From Chryseobacterium shigense (GTDB taxonomy: Bacteria > Bacteroidota > Bacteroidia > Flavobacteriales > Weeksellaceae), in the NCBI RefSeq assembly GCF_014207845.1, contig NZ_JACHLC010000001.1, forward strand, positions 1,364,001 to 1,428,000: a stretch of 64,000 bases of DNA, in the 5' to 3' direction. This document shows, in pieces, positions 16,433-24,988 of the stretch. The notes under the pieces were generated by a model. That model ran no database searches. It had not been told where the DNA came from and saw nothing but the letters and a program-made list of their open reading frames with translations. The position numbers and the translations under genes are program-made. Numbering within the stretch: position 1 is the first letter of the stretch; each line of letters begins with the position of its first letter.

Positions 16433-17785
16433 ATGCTGAAGATCCTATCCCTTATACGAAAAGGCCTTAAAAAATCTTTTGACAACATCCGAAACGAGCA
16501 GCTGAAAAACAATCTGCTACAGGCCATTCCTTTCTGGATAGGTTCTGTAATTACCGGATTTTTTGCGGTTATGTATGCCAAGGTATTTGCCTGGGGAGAA
16601 CATCTTCTGAATTTCATTATAGACTGGCATTCATGGATGATTTTCATTATTGCGCCAATAGGTTTCGTACTTTCGTGGTGGCTGGTAAAAGAATTTGCCC
16701 CCAATGCCAAAGGAAGCGGTATTCCACAGGTGATGGCAGCCGTAGAACTTGCCAATCCAAAAGAGCATACCAAAATCAGAAGCCTTTTAAGCCTCAAAAT
16801 CATTGTCTTTAAAATTATTTCATCTGTAGTTCTGGTGATCGGAGGCGGTGCTGTAGGACGTGAAGGGCCAACGATCCAGATTGCAGGTTCGGTGTTCAGG
16901 AAAGTAAATGAATATCTTCCGCACTGGTGGCCAAAAATTTCAAAGAAAAATATGATTATGACGGGGGCTGCAGCAGGGCTTGCGGCGGCATTTAACACCC
17001 CTTTGGGAGGAATTGTATTTGCCGTGGAAGAACTTTCAAAAACCCATATCAATTATTTTAAAACGGCTTTATTTACGGCAGTAATTATTGCTGGTTTAAC
17101 CGCGCAGACCCTGGCAGGCTCCTATTTATATCTGGGCTATCCAAAAACGAATGATGTTTCCTTAATGGTTATGTTCCCGATTATCCTTGTAGCGGGAGTT
17201 GCAGGTATTCTTGCCAGCCAGTTGTCTGTAATGATGCTAAAAATGAGTGACTGGAAGAAAAGAAAACTTAAAACAGACAGAGCCAACATAGCTTTTCTTA
17301 TACTTTGCGCCCTGTTTATTGCTTCCATCGCTTATTTTATTAACCGGGAAATCCTCGGCTCCGGAAAAGAAATTATGGAGCGTGTTCTTTTTACCAAAGA
17401 TAAACATGAAGAATGGTACGTTCCGGTCTTAAGAATGCTTGGTCCTGCCCTGTCTTTTACATCAGGCGGTGCCGGAGGAATTTTTGCCCCCGCTCTTACT
17501 GCCGGAGCGAGTATAGGATCTGTAATTTCAGGCTTGATTCATTTGACCGCCAATGAGACCAATGTGGTTATTCTTGCAGGAATGGTCGCTTTTCTTACCG
17601 GAATTACCAGGGCACCGTTTACATCTGCCATTATTGTGCTTGAAATGACAGACAGGCATTCTCTCATCTTTCATCTGATGCTGGCCGGAATGGTTTCTTC
17701 CATCGCTTCAATTCTGGTGAGCAGGCATTCATTGTATGACATGATTAAAGTGAATTTTTTAACCGAAATCAGAGCGAAGGAATAA
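16433..17785 (+). CDS. ClC-type chloride channel / H+ antiporter
   Basis: The 450-residue membrane protein has the three ClC selectivity motifs: GSGIP (94-98), GREGP (142-146) and GGIFAPAL in the C-terminal half. The gating glutamate is E144. FAVEEL at 196-201 holds E199-E200, the place of the intracellular proton glutamate E203 of E. coli ClC. Both glutamates being present favours Cl-/H+ exchange over a pure channel. No CBS domains follow. It lies alone, 167 bases past the E2 gene. Proposed roles in bacteria include acid resistance and charge balancing. Confidence 0.9.
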   Translation: MLKILSLIRKGLKKSFDNIRNEQLKNNLLQAIPFWIGSVITGFFAVMYAKVFAWGEHLLNFIIDWHSWMIFIIAPIGFVLSWWLVKEFAPNAKGSGIPQVMAAVELANPKEHTKIRSLLSLKIIVFKIISSVVLVIGGGAVGREGPTIQIAGSVFRKVNEYLPHWWPKISKKNMIMTGAAAGLAAAFNTPLGGIVFAVEELSKTHINYFKTALFTAVIIAGLTAQTLAGSYLYLGYPKTNDVSLMVMFPIILVAGVAGILASQLSVMMLKMSDWKKRKLKTDRANIAFLILCALFIASIAYFINREILGSGKEIMERVLFTKDKHEEWYVPVLRMLGPALSFTSGGAGGIFAPALTAGASIGSVISGLIHLTANETNVVILAGMVAFLTGITRAPFTSAIIVLEMTDRHSLIFHLMLAGMVSSIASILVSRHSLYDMIKVNFLTEIRAKE

Positions 17786-17787
17786 TA

Positions 17788-17922
17788 GTTTCGGGATGCA
17801 GGGTTCGGATTTTAAATTTAAAGTTTCGGGGCTAAGTCTTTAGGCTAAAAGTATTTTACCAAAGTTTAAAAACCAACAACTGCTAACTGTCAGCTAAAAC
17901 CCCGGAGCCTGCATCTCGAAAC
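17788..17922. repeat. Long-range inverted repeat in the ClC-rpsF gap
   Basis: GTTTCGGGATGCAGG (17788-17802) pairs with CCTGCATCTCGAAAC (17908-17922), leaving one G-U position. Between them lie further short matches around a CGGGGCT / AGC..CCCCGG word. It follows the ClC stop and precedes the rpsF promoter. Confidence 0.55.
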
Positions 17923-17945
17923 CCCAAACAATTTCACTCCCGGTA

Positions 17946-17976
17946 TTGCATATTACAAATATATTCTCTAATTTTG
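17946..17976 (+). promoter_or_regulatory. Promoter of the rpsF operon
   Basis: TTG (17946-17948), 20 bases, TAATTTTG (17969-17976), 34 bases before the rpsF ATG. Confidence 0.75.
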
Positions 17977-18010
17977 CACCTCGAAATAATTAACAAATTC
18001 ATTTAACATT

Positions 18011-18352
18011 ATGAACAATTACGAAACTGTTTTCATTTTAACTCCCGTTCTATCTGACGCTCAGGTGGAGGAAGCAGTGAAAAAATTTGAAGATCTTATC
18101 AAAGAAAAGAACTGTGAAATCGTTGCTAAAGAAAACTGGGGATTAAAAAAACTGGCTTATCCGATCCAATTGAAAAAGAACGGATTCTACACTTTAATCG
18201 AGTTTAAAGGTGAAGGTACTGTAGTTGCTGATCTAGAATTAGCTTTCAAACGTGACGAAAGAGTAATTCGTTACCTGACTACAAAGCTTGACAAACATGC
18301 TGTTGAGTATGCTGTAACCAGAAGAACTAAATTAAAAGCGTCAAGAGCTTAA
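18011..18352 (+). CDS. rpsF: 30S ribosomal protein S6
   Basis: The 113-residue protein is a component of the small-subunit platform that binds 16S rRNA together with S18. The N-terminal [16 protein letters not shown] and the segment [23 protein letters not shown] are typical of S6. The operon order rpsF-rpsR-rplI is the common bacterial one, without a priB/ssb insertion here. rpsR starts 31 bases downstream. Confidence 0.97.
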   Translation: MNNYETVFILTPVLSDAQVEEAVKKFEDLIKEKNCEIVAKENWGLKKLAYPIQLKKNGFYTLIEFKGEGTVVADLELAFKRDERVIRYLTTKLDKHAVEYAVTRRTKLKASRA

Positions 18353-18383
18353 TTATTAACCCTATTTTTAAAAAAGACAAGAC

Positions 18384-18686
18384 ATGGCAATAGATGAAAT
18401 GGCTAAACAAGCCTCAGCTGGAGGAGAATCAGAAGTAAAATTCCTTACTCCGCTTGATATCAATACAAAATCTGAAAAGAAATATTGTAGATTCAAAAAA
18501 TACGGAATTAAGCACGTTGATTACAAAGATGCTGATTTCTTATTACAGTTTGTAAACGAGCAAGGTAAAATCTTACCAAGAAGATATACAGGAACTTCTT
18601 TAAAATACCAAAGAAAAGTTTCTGCTGCTATCAAAAGAGCAAGACACCTTTCTTTACTACCTTACGTAGCTGACTTATTGAAATAA
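18384..18686 (+). CDS. rpsR: 30S ribosomal protein S18
   Basis: The 100-residue protein partners S6 on the small subunit. The conserved core runs from [18 protein letters not shown] through [33 protein letters not shown]. The N-terminal extension of about 25 residues ([16 protein letters not shown]) is longer than in E. coli S18. A hairpin with a T run follows at once and may limit read-through to rplI. Confidence 0.97.
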   Translation: MAIDEMAKQASAGGESEVKFLTPLDINTKSEKKYCRFKKYGIKHVDYKDADFLLQFVNEQGKILPRRYTGTSLKYQRKVSAAIKRARHLSLLPYVADLLK

Positions 18687-18700
18687 GACAAAAAATAAAT

Positions 18701-18726
18701 AAAAGAAGAGGACAACCTCTTCTTTT
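18701..18726 (+). terminator. Terminator or attenuator between rpsR and rplI
   Basis: The 11-base perfect arms AAAAGAAGAGG and CCTCTTCTTTT enclose an ACAA loop and end in T residues. It lies inside the ribosomal protein operon, 91 bases before rplI. Confidence 0.75.
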
Positions 18727-18766
18727 GTTGCTGAATTAATTAATAAATTCTAACGAAGTGATGGGA

Positions 18767-18797
18767 AACCCGGAACATAAAACCTGGAACCCGGAAC
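18767..18797. repeat. Three direct copies of AACCYGGAAC ahead of rplI
   Basis: AACCCGGAAC occurs at 18767-18776 and 18788-18797, with AACCTGGAAC at 18781-18790; the last two overlap by three bases. They lie in the rpsR-rplI gap just upstream of the ribosome-binding region. The words resemble those in other intergenic gaps of this window. Confidence 0.6.
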
Positions 18798-18816
18798 TCT
18801 AAAACGGACAACAACA

Positions 18817-19323
18817 ATGGATATCATCCTAAAAAAAGACGTAGAAAACTTAGGACTTGAGTTTGATACAGTAAGCGTAAAGCCTGGTTATGCCAGAAAC
18901 TTCTTAATCCCTCAGGGATTTGCACTTTTAGCTACTCCTAAAAACAAAGCAGCTTTAGAAGCTACTTTAGAAGCTAGAAAAGAAGAAGAAGCTAAATTAA
19001 TCGCTACAGCTAACGGTGTAGTTGAGCAATTGAAGAAAACATCTGTTACTATTCCTGCAAAAGTAGGTACTGGTGACAAATTATTCGGATCTATCAACAA
19101 TGCTGATCTTGCTGAAGCTTTAGGAAAAGCTGGTGTTTCTGTAGAGAAAAAATACATCAAAATTCCTGGTAACACCATTAAGAGAACTGGTAAATTCGCA
19201 GCTCTTATCAGACTTCACAGAAATGTTGAGTACAACTATGAATTTGACATCGTATCTGACGCTCCTGTAGTAGCTGCTCCAGCTGCTAAAAAAGAGGAAG
19301 TTAAATCTGAAGAAGAAGCTTAA
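18817..19323 (+). CDS. rplI: 50S ribosomal protein L9
   Basis: The 168-residue protein has the two-domain L9 layout. The N-terminal domain (about 1-45) carries the L9 signature GYARNFLIPQGFALLAT. A long helix (about 50-75) connects to the C-terminal rRNA-binding domain. An acidic, alanine-rich tail (PAAKKEEVKSEEEA) extends past the usual 150-residue length. The gene follows rpsR, but a hairpin and repeats lie in the gap. Confidence 0.96.
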   Translation: MDIILKKDVENLGLEFDTVSVKPGYARNFLIPQGFALLATPKNKAALEATLEARKEEEAKLIATANGVVEQLKKTSVTIPAKVGTGDKLFGSINNADLAEALGKAGVSVEKKYIKIPGNTIKRTGKFAALIRLHRNVEYNYEFDIVSDAPVVAAPAAKKEEVKSEEEA

Positions 19324-19350
19324 TTAAGCTGAGAGTTTTCTCAAAATATA

Positions 19351-19374
19351 AAACCACTTCGTTTGAAGTGGTTT
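19351..19374 (+). terminator. Terminator of the rpsF operon
   Basis: The 10-base perfect arms AAACCACTTC and GAAGTGGTTT with a GTTT loop are followed by a T run. Confidence 0.85.
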
Positions 19375-19384
19375 TTTTGTGTAT

Positions 19385-19800
19385 TTATATTTTCCATTTC
19401 CGGATGATCAATATCTTGCCAATGCAACAGCACAGGGAACAACAACACGTTTCCAGACCGCCGTAATAGGAATGCTTTAATGCATAATCTGATGCTTTTT
19501 TTAACCTTAAACATTCAGATACTTTAAGTTTTTCAGTCTGACAGATACCAATACTGTTTTTTACAGTCAGTGGAACCAGCTTTTCGGAGCTAATTTATCT
19601 AAACTTCCTGTCAATGAATCTTTATCCATTCCATAACTGCGGGAACATTTAAAGCAAAAAATAACAGCCCAATCCATCCTTCTTTCCGATATGGAAATTT
19701 TTACAGGATTATTCTGCCTGAATTTAATCATGGCCTTCGCTTTACTTCTATACCATTCCGTAAAAATTGTGGTGAGGAATATCATTTGATTTTAGGCCGA
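19385..19800 (+). pseudogene. Probable decayed coding region, no intact gene
   Basis: The gap between rplI and the aldehyde dehydrogenase has no intact gene. Plus-strand translation gives protein-like pieces interrupted by stops and frame changes. One is PDDQYLANATAQGTTTRFQT (ending with a stop at 19478-19480). A second is LTDTNTVFYSQWNQLFGANL, ending near 19610. A third, in another frame, contains RYGNFYRIILPEFNHGLRFT. This could be a gene remnant or chance. I cannot name the parent gene, and no insertion sequence ends are visible. A minus-strand frame at 19567-19785 looks like a shadow. Confidence 0.3.
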
Positions 19801-19831
19801 AAATTTGCTGTACATTCTGAAATTGGATTGT

Positions 19832-21193
19832 ATGGAAATTCAGGAAATCATAAATCACCAGAAAGACTTTTTTAAAACACAGCAAACGAAGAATATTAAA
19901 TTCAGGAAAATGTATCTTGAAAAGCTCCGGGAGCTTATTCTAAAGAATGAGGAACATCTATATCAAGCCATCTATAAAGATTTCGGCAAATCAAAATTTG
20001 ATACTTTTACAACGGAAATTTCCTTTGTTCTGAATGATATTGATTATTATCTGAAGAATTTACATTCACTTTCAAAACCTAAAAAAGTCAGGACCAATCT
20101 GGTCAATCAGTTGGGAAAAAGCAAAATTCACCCGGAACCTTTGGGCTGTGTCCTGGTTATCGGTGCATGGAATTATCCTTATCAGTTGTCCCTCTCTCCT
20201 GTTATTGCAGCACTGGCAGCCGGAAACTGCTGTATTTTAAAGCCCAGTGAAATAGCAGAAAATACCATGAAGGCAATGGCAAGGCTCATCAATGATAATT
20301 TTCCGCCTGAATATCTGTATGTTTATGAAGGGGGTATTGATGAAACCACTGAGCTTTTGAAATTAAAATTCGATAAAATATTCTTTACAGGAAGCACCAG
20401 GGTTGGAAAGATTGTTTATCAGGCCGCTGCAGAAAATTTAACACCTGTGGTTCTTGAATTAGGCGGAAAATCTCCTGCTATTGTAACCAAAGACGCCAAC
20501 CTTGAAACAGCCGCCAAAAGAATTGTATGGGGAAAATTTCTGAATGCCGGACAAACCTGCGTAGCTCCCGATTATCTTCTGGTTGAAGAATCCATCCATG
20601 AACAGTTTCTGGAAATGATGAGGAAATACATTACGGAATTTAAATACAAACCTGACTCTGAACAATATACAAGAATCATCAATCAAAAAAACTTTCAGCG
20701 GCTAATAAAGCTCATCACTAAAGAGAAAATTTATTTTGGCGGAAATTCTGACGAGGACAAACTTTTTATAGAGCCTACCCTCTTGACTCATGTTGATTGG
20801 GAAGATGATGTTATGCAGGAAGAAATTTTCGGGCCTATATTACCGGTTATTGGTTTTACCAACTTTAATATGATTCTCAATACCATTCTTGAACATGAAA
20901 AACCGCTTGCAGCCTATCTTTTTACCCGGAATTCTGAGGAAAAAGAAGCTTTTACCACGAAACTATCGTTTGGCGGCGGATGCATCAATGATGTAGTGAT
21001 GCATTTAGGCAATGACCGTCTTCCTTTTGGGGGAGTCGGAAATTCAGGCATCGGGAATTATCATGGAATATATGGTTTTGAAGCTCTCTCCCATCAGAAA
21101 TCTATTCTGGAAAAGGCAAACTGGGGTGAACCTGATATAAAATATCCTCCCTATTCGGAAAAAAAATTAAGCTGGATCAGAAAGCTGTTATAA
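19832..21193 (+). CDS. Aldehyde dehydrogenase (ALDH3-like)
   Basis: From the ATG at 19832 the protein is 453 residues; the longer frame begins with a TTG at 19805. The NAD-binding and catalytic motifs are WNYPYQLSLSPVIAALAAGN, FTGSTRVG, the general base E209 in LELGGKSP and the nucleophile C243 in GQTCVAPDYLL. The short form lacking N-terminal extensions, and the sequence around CVAPDY, resemble class 3 and fatty aldehyde dehydrogenases. It would oxidise aldehydes to carboxylic acids with NAD(P)+. The C-terminal tail is basic but has no obvious membrane anchor. It is a single gene with a terminator shared with the convergent gene. Confidence 0.9.
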   Translation: MEIQEIINHQKDFFKTQQTKNIKFRKMYLEKLRELILKNEEHLYQAIYKDFGKSKFDTFTTEISFVLNDIDYYLKNLHSLSKPKKVRTNLVNQLGKSKIHPEPLGCVLVIGAWNYPYQLSLSPVIAALAAGNCCILKPSEIAENTMKAMARLINDNFPPEYLYVYEGGIDETTELLKLKFDKIFFTGSTRVGKIVYQAAAENLTPVVLELGGKSPAIVTKDANLETAAKRIVWGKFLNAGQTCVAPDYLLVEESIHEQFLEMMRKYITEFKYKPDSEQYTRIINQKNFQRLIKLITKEKIYFGGNSDEDKLFIEPTLLTHVDWEDDVMQEEIFGPILPVIGFTNFNMILNTILEHEKPLAAYLFTRNSEEKEAFTTKLSFGGGCINDVVMHLGNDRLPFGGVGNSGIGNYHGIYGFEALSHQKSILEKANWGEPDIKYPPYSEKKLSWIRKLL

Positions 21194-21199
21194 ATAAAA

Positions 21200-21220
21200 A
21201 ACCGGGAAAATTTCCCGGTT
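21200..21220. terminator. Bidirectional terminator after aldehyde dehydrogenase
   Basis: AACCGGGAAA and TTTCCCGGTT form a nearly continuous palindrome between two converging genes. Confidence 0.75.
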
Positions 21221-21226
21221 ATATTT

Positions 21227-21799
21227 TTAAGATTTTGGAGCCCATTGATTAAAGAACTCTTTTACTTTGTCTTTACTGTACCCTTTTCCTTCCTCAAGAA
21301 CCGAACTGTCTTTCAGAACATGAACTATTTTGCCATTTTTATCTAAAACAATGAAAAATGGATATCCAAGCTTCTCATTAATGTCTACATATTTGGCAAA
21401 AACTTTTTCATTTTTATTATCCGGAGAATAATTCAGGTGATAATATAAATAGTTTTTATCTGCAGTTTCCTTTAGTTCAGGCGTGTTTTGTACAAAATTA
21501 TTAAAACGGAGACACCAGATACACCAGTTTCCCCCGGCCTGGATCATGATATTCTTTCCTTCTTTTTTAGCCTGGGCAATCAGCTTGTTAATATCAGCTT
21601 CTGCATTGGCTTTTGGATCATAAGGCTTTGGAAGTTTTGCTTTTTCCTCTGCTGCTTTCTTTTTCGCATCCAGCTCTGCATGATCAGCTTTCACCAAAAG
21701 GGCGTTCTCTGGTTTTCTTCCTTCCGGTGTATTTTTGATTTCCTGGGAAAAAGCAAATATGCTGAGTCCAAGAAAGGATATGATCGACAATTTTTTCAT
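21227..21799 (-). CDS. Exported thioredoxin-like protein
   Basis: The 190-residue protein has a signal peptide ending near FSQ19. A lysine- and alanine-rich helix spans about residues 37-80. A thioredoxin-fold domain follows with the redox pair C93-I-W-C96 in GGNWCIWCLRF and a cis-proline candidate in LGYPFFIVLD. The arrangement is typical of DUF255/thioredoxin_7-like periplasmic proteins. It may keep periplasmic thiols in a given redox state. A TATTTTTG box at 21835-21842 points to its own promoter, divergent from the acyltransferase gene. Confidence 0.82.
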   Translation of the reverse strand: MKKLSIISFLGLSIFAFSQEIKNTPEGRKPENALLVKADHAELDAKKKAAEEKAKLPKPYDPKANAEADINKLIAQAKKEGKNIMIQAGGNWCIWCLRFNNFVQNTPELKETADKNYLYYHLNYSPDNKNEKVFAKYVDINEKLGYPFFIVLDKNGKIVHVLKDSSVLEEGKGYSKDKVKEFFNQWAPKS

Positions 21800-21834
21800 A
21801 ACATAAAAATAAAAAAAATAATACTTATTGCAAG

Positions 21835-21871
21835 CAAAAATAGAACCATAATTTTATTATCACTAGATTTG
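21835..21871. promoter_or_regulatory. Divergent -7 boxes for thioredoxin and acyltransferase genes
   Basis: The minus-strand TATTTTTG at 21835-21842 faces left. The plus-strand TAGATTTG at 21864-21871 faces right, 8 bases before the acyltransferase ATG. Both fit TAnnTTTG; the second leaves almost no leader. Confidence 0.45.
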
Positions 21872-21879
21872 CATGTTTT

Positions 21880-22764
21880 ATGGATTTCTTAATCAAAATA
21901 TTATATTTCATTTCTAAGCTTCCGCTCAAAGTATTATATATTTTTTCGGACGTTATTTTTTTCCTAAACTATTACCTGGTAGGTTACAGGAAGAACGTAA
22001 TTACACAAAACCTCAAAAACTCTTTTCCTGAAAAATCAGAAGAAGAGATCAGGGATATCAGAAAGAAATTTTACCTCAATTTTTCAGATTATCTTGTAGA
22101 AACCATTAAATCTTTCAGCATTTCTGAGACAGAATCGCGGGTAAGGATGCAGCACATCAACCAGGAATTATTTCATGAGGCAAAAGCAGAGGGTAAAAAT
22201 GTTATTATGCTTGCCGGACATGTATTCAACTGGGAATGGATCAATGCGCTTGCAAGAATTATTCCGCAGAAACACTGCCATCCTGTATACAGAAAGGTAA
22301 ACAGTGATTTCTGGGAAAACCAGATGAAGAAAGTAAGGAATAAATTCGGAAACGAAGCCCTGGAAGCCAATGAAGTAATTATGAATATCTTCAGGTCTAA
22401 AAATGACGGCGAATCGGCTTATATGTTTGTAGCAGACCAGACCCCACACGTTGCCCATGTGAACTACGGATTAGAATTCTTAAATCAGAAGACACCTGCT
22501 TTTATAGGATACGATAAACTGGCTACCAGAATGGACCTCGCTTTTATTTACTGCGAAATGAAGAGGGTAAAAAGAGGCTATTACCAGGTAAACTATCACA
22601 GGATTTATCCTGACGGTGAAAAGTTTACAGAACATGAAGTGGTAAGAAAATTCCATAAACTTCTGGAAAATACTCTGCACAAGCATCCGGATAATTATCT
22701 CTGGTCTCACAGAAAATGGAAATACCAGGATGCCATTAAAACTTTTGATGCTGAAAAAATATAA
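21880..22764 (+). CDS. LpxL/HtrB-type lipid acyltransferase
   Basis: The 294-residue protein has an N-terminal hydrophobic anchor (about residues 5-35) and the HX4E acyltransferase motif, H114 to E119, in AGHVFNWEW. Other family marks are NLKNSFPEKSEEEI near the N-terminus and MFVADQTP in the middle. The family adds secondary acyl chains to lipid A or lysophospholipids at the inner membrane. The next gene, a glycosyltransferase, starts 5 bases after its stop, so the two form an operon likely acting on the same cell-envelope lipid. Confidence 0.88.
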   Translation: MDFLIKILYFISKLPLKVLYIFSDVIFFLNYYLVGYRKNVITQNLKNSFPEKSEEEIRDIRKKFYLNFSDYLVETIKSFSISETESRVRMQHINQELFHEAKAEGKNVIMLAGHVFNWEWINALARIIPQKHCHPVYRKVNSDFWENQMKKVRNKFGNEALEANEVIMNIFRSKNDGESAYMFVADQTPHVAHVNYGLEFLNQKTPAFIGYDKLATRMDLAFIYCEMKRVKRGYYQVNYHRIYPDGEKFTEHEVVRKFHKLLENTLHKHPDNYLWSHRKWKYQDAIKTFDAEKI

Positions 22765-22769
22765 TTCTC

Positions 22770-23750
22770 ATGTCAAAAAATTTAGCAGTTGTTATTTTAA
22801 ACTGGAATGGTAAAAACTGGCTTGAAAAGTTTCTTCCAGGTGTCGTAAATTCTTCTCAGGATACAGATATTTATGTAATAGATAATCTTTCTACCGATGA
22901 TTCCATAGCGTTTGTAGAACACTATTTTCCTACGGTAAAAATTGTCAGAAACAGTAAAAATTATGGTTTTGCCGGAGGTTATAATGAAGGCTTAAAGAAT
23001 ATTAAGAATGAATATTACTGCCTCCTCAATTCAGATGTGGAGGTTACTGAAAACTGGATTAACCCGGTTTTGGATTTATTTGAAAAAAATCCGTCCATTG
23101 CAGCTGTACAACCCAAAATTCTGTCTTTCAACCATAAAAAACAGTTTGAATTTGCCGGAGCAGCCGGAGGTTTAATTGATAACCTGGGCTATCCTTATTG
23201 CCGTGGACGTATATTCGATGATGTTGAAGAAGATAACGGACAATACGATGATGAAACGGAAATCTTCTGGGCTTCAGGCTGCTGTTTTTTTGTCCGTTCA
23301 AAAGATTTCTGGGAACAAAACGGTTTTGATGAAAGATTTTTTGCCCATCAGGAAGAAATTGACCTTTGCTGGAGACTGATTAATTCCGGAAAGAAAATTT
23401 TTTATACGGGAAAATCAAAAGTATATCATGTAGGAGGCGGAACCTTGAATAAACAAAGCGCACAAAAAACTTATCTGAACATCAGAAACAATCTTTCAAT
23501 GATGCTGAAAAATCTTCCGTTCCCCAAACTGGTAGCGTTGATTTTTTTCAGACTGTGTTTAGACGGAATTGCAGGAATTTATTTCGGGATTAAAAACGGA
23601 TTTCCACACCTCTGGGCAGTTGTAAGGGCACATTTCGGATTTTACGGTCAGCTTCCGGGCACATGGAAATTACGTCAGAAGCATCAGAAGCATGAATTTT
23701 ACCAATCGAAATGGCTTATATTCAGGCATTTTTTAGGTGGAGGACAGTAA
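22770..23750 (+). CDS. Glycosyltransferase family 2
   Basis: The 326-residue protein shows a GT-A fold. The opening AVVILNWNGKNWLEKFLPGV is the nucleotide-sugar binding start. LLNSDVEV carries the metal-binding Asp at about residue 90. FDERFFAHQEEIDLCWRL holds the probable acceptor/base region. It resembles rhamnosyltransferase-like members of the family. The C-terminal hydrophobic part could touch the membrane. It is coupled to the upstream acyltransferase gene, which suggests a lipid or polysaccharide acceptor; the sugar is unknown. Confidence 0.86.
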   Translation: MSKNLAVVILNWNGKNWLEKFLPGVVNSSQDTDIYVIDNLSTDDSIAFVEHYFPTVKIVRNSKNYGFAGGYNEGLKNIKNEYYCLLNSDVEVTENWINPVLDLFEKNPSIAAVQPKILSFNHKKQFEFAGAAGGLIDNLGYPYCRGRIFDDVEEDNGQYDDETEIFWASGCCFFVRSKDFWEQNGFDERFFAHQEEIDLCWRLINSGKKIFYTGKSKVYHVGGGTLNKQSAQKTYLNIRNNLSMMLKNLPFPKLVALIFFRLCLDGIAGIYFGIKNGFPHLWAVVRAHFGFYGQLPGTWKLRQKHQKHEFYQSKWLIFRHFLGGGQ

Positions 23751-23890
23751 GGATTAGGGAAATAAAGCTCAAATATCTTAAGTTAGTATCTAAAATCCAA
23801 TCATATTTTACGAGAAAAACTCTTAGCTTACAAAGCTTTACACTTAAAATCTTGAACGTTTAATAAAATAAGCAACTTATAATTTAAAAA

Positions 23891-24445
23891 ATGGATTTCT
23901 GCGCAATAGATTTCGAAACAGCAACACACGAGAAAAGTTCAGCGTGTGAAATGGGTATATGCGTTGTTCAGGATTCCAGGATCATAGAAACAAAGACCTG
24001 GCTGATAAAACCGCCCAGTTTTCCTTATTTCAGCAGGTTTAATATTGGTGTTCACGGGATAACTCCGGAAGATGTAAAAGATGCTCCTACTTTTGATGAA
24101 ATCTGGCATGAAGCCCAGGATATGATATACGGAAGCCTTATGATTGCTCATAATGCAGGTTTTGATGCTTCGGTTTTAAGAGGATGTTTTGAATATTATG
24201 GAATGTTTACACCCCAATTAAATTATCTGTGCAGTATACAGCTTGCCAAAAAATCCTGGAATTATCTTCCAAAATACGGACTGAAATCTCTGGCTGAATA
24301 TCACAGCATTAATTTTAATCACCACCGCGCCGGTGCAGATGCAGAAGTATGTGCCAAGATTTCTTTATTGGCATTTGAGAAACTCTTCCTCACCAGTAAT
24401 GATGAAGTACATGAGTATATGAAAGCAAAAATCAAAAGACTTTAA
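23891..24445 (+). CDS. 3'-5' exonuclease of the DnaQ/DEDDh type
   Basis: The 184-residue protein has the exonuclease motifs Exo I (D7-F-E9 in AIDFETAT), Exo II (AHNAGFD) and Exo III (HHRAGADAEVCAKI, with the DEDDh histidine and aspartate). It is a single-domain protein without a polymerase or GIY-YIG part. It probably trims DNA or RNA 3' ends. The gene stands alone between the glycosyltransferase and the convergent apaG. Confidence 0.9.
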   Translation: MDFCAIDFETATHEKSSACEMGICVVQDSRIIETKTWLIKPPSFPYFSRFNIGVHGITPEDVKDAPTFDEIWHEAQDMIYGSLMIAHNAGFDASVLRGCFEYYGMFTPQLNYLCSIQLAKKSWNYLPKYGLKSLAEYHSINFNHHRAGADAEVCAKISLLAFEKLFLTSNDEVHEYMKAKIKRL

Positions 24446-24457
24446 AAGTACAGGCAT

Positions 24458-24469
24458 GAACCCGGGTTC
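24458..24469. repeat. 12-base palindrome GAACCCGGGTTC
   Basis: A perfect palindrome lies in the short gap between the exonuclease gene and apaG. The half-site GAACCCGG resembles the words near rplI. Confidence 0.45.
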
Positions 24470-24518
24470 TTATTCTGTAACCTTTAATACTTTGTACTTT
24501 CTTTGTACAAAAAAATCG

Positions 24519-24905
24519 TTAATTGCTTAACACTTCGGACAACAGGTTGAATTTTGGGATTTCTATCTCGAAAGTTTCCTGGGTTTCCATGTTTTTAACA
24601 AGGTATTTCCCACTCATACTCCCTACTCCGGACCGGAGCATCACATTGGAGAAATAAGCAAAATTTTCGCCTACGGGAATCTCTGGTGTCAATCCTATTA
24701 CACCATCTCCTATAATCTCAGTGTATCCAAAGCCTACATCGAAAATAAGCCATTTTCTTTTAAGTACTTTAACCGGAAAGCTGCCATCGTTTTCTATGGT
24801 AATATTATACTTGAAGACGTAGCGGTTTTCAGACGGATAACTGTTTTTACTATCATATTCAGGTATTACTGAAACTTTGATATTGGAAGTCATTTTTGAG
24901 AACAT
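24519..24905 (-). CDS. apaG: ApaG domain protein
   Basis: I choose the second of two adjacent ATGs (24905), giving 128 residues, close to the 125-residue E. coli ApaG. The family pattern is present: YVFKYNITIENDGSFPVKVLKRKWLI, then the glycine-rich GYTEIIGDGVIGLTPEIPVGENFAYFS, and later GSMSGKYLVKNM. ApaG is an immunoglobulin-like fold linked by genetics to Co2+/Mg2+ efflux; its molecular role is not settled. It is a single gene near the terminator of the odh operon. Confidence 0.9.
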   Translation of the reverse strand: MFSKMTSNIKVSVIPEYDSKNSYPSENRYVFKYNITIENDGSFPVKVLKRKWLIFDVGFGYTEIIGDGVIGLTPEIPVGENFAYFSNVMLRSGVGSMSGKYLVKNMETQETFEIEIPKFNLLSEVLSN

Positions 24906-24934
24906 CATCTTAGTATTTTCTTAACAAATACAAA

Positions 24935-24959
24935 AATCTCGCCTTTTTGGGGCGAGATT
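24935..24959 (-). terminator. Terminator of the odhA-odhB operon
   Basis: The 9-base arms AATCTCGCC and GGCGAGATT enclose a 7-base loop. The minus strand then runs into T residues. Confidence 0.8.
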
Positions 24960-24988
24960 GTAAGAATATGTTATAATTTTCTTAAAAT

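Noticed and set aside
16420..17052. 210-residue minus-strand frame overlapping the ClC gene
   Set aside because: It mirrors the ClC coding sequence and has no promoter or known motif.
18767..18797. Possible CRISPR-like direct repeats before rplI
   Set aside because: The repeats are only 10 bases, two overlap, and there are no spacers of regular length.
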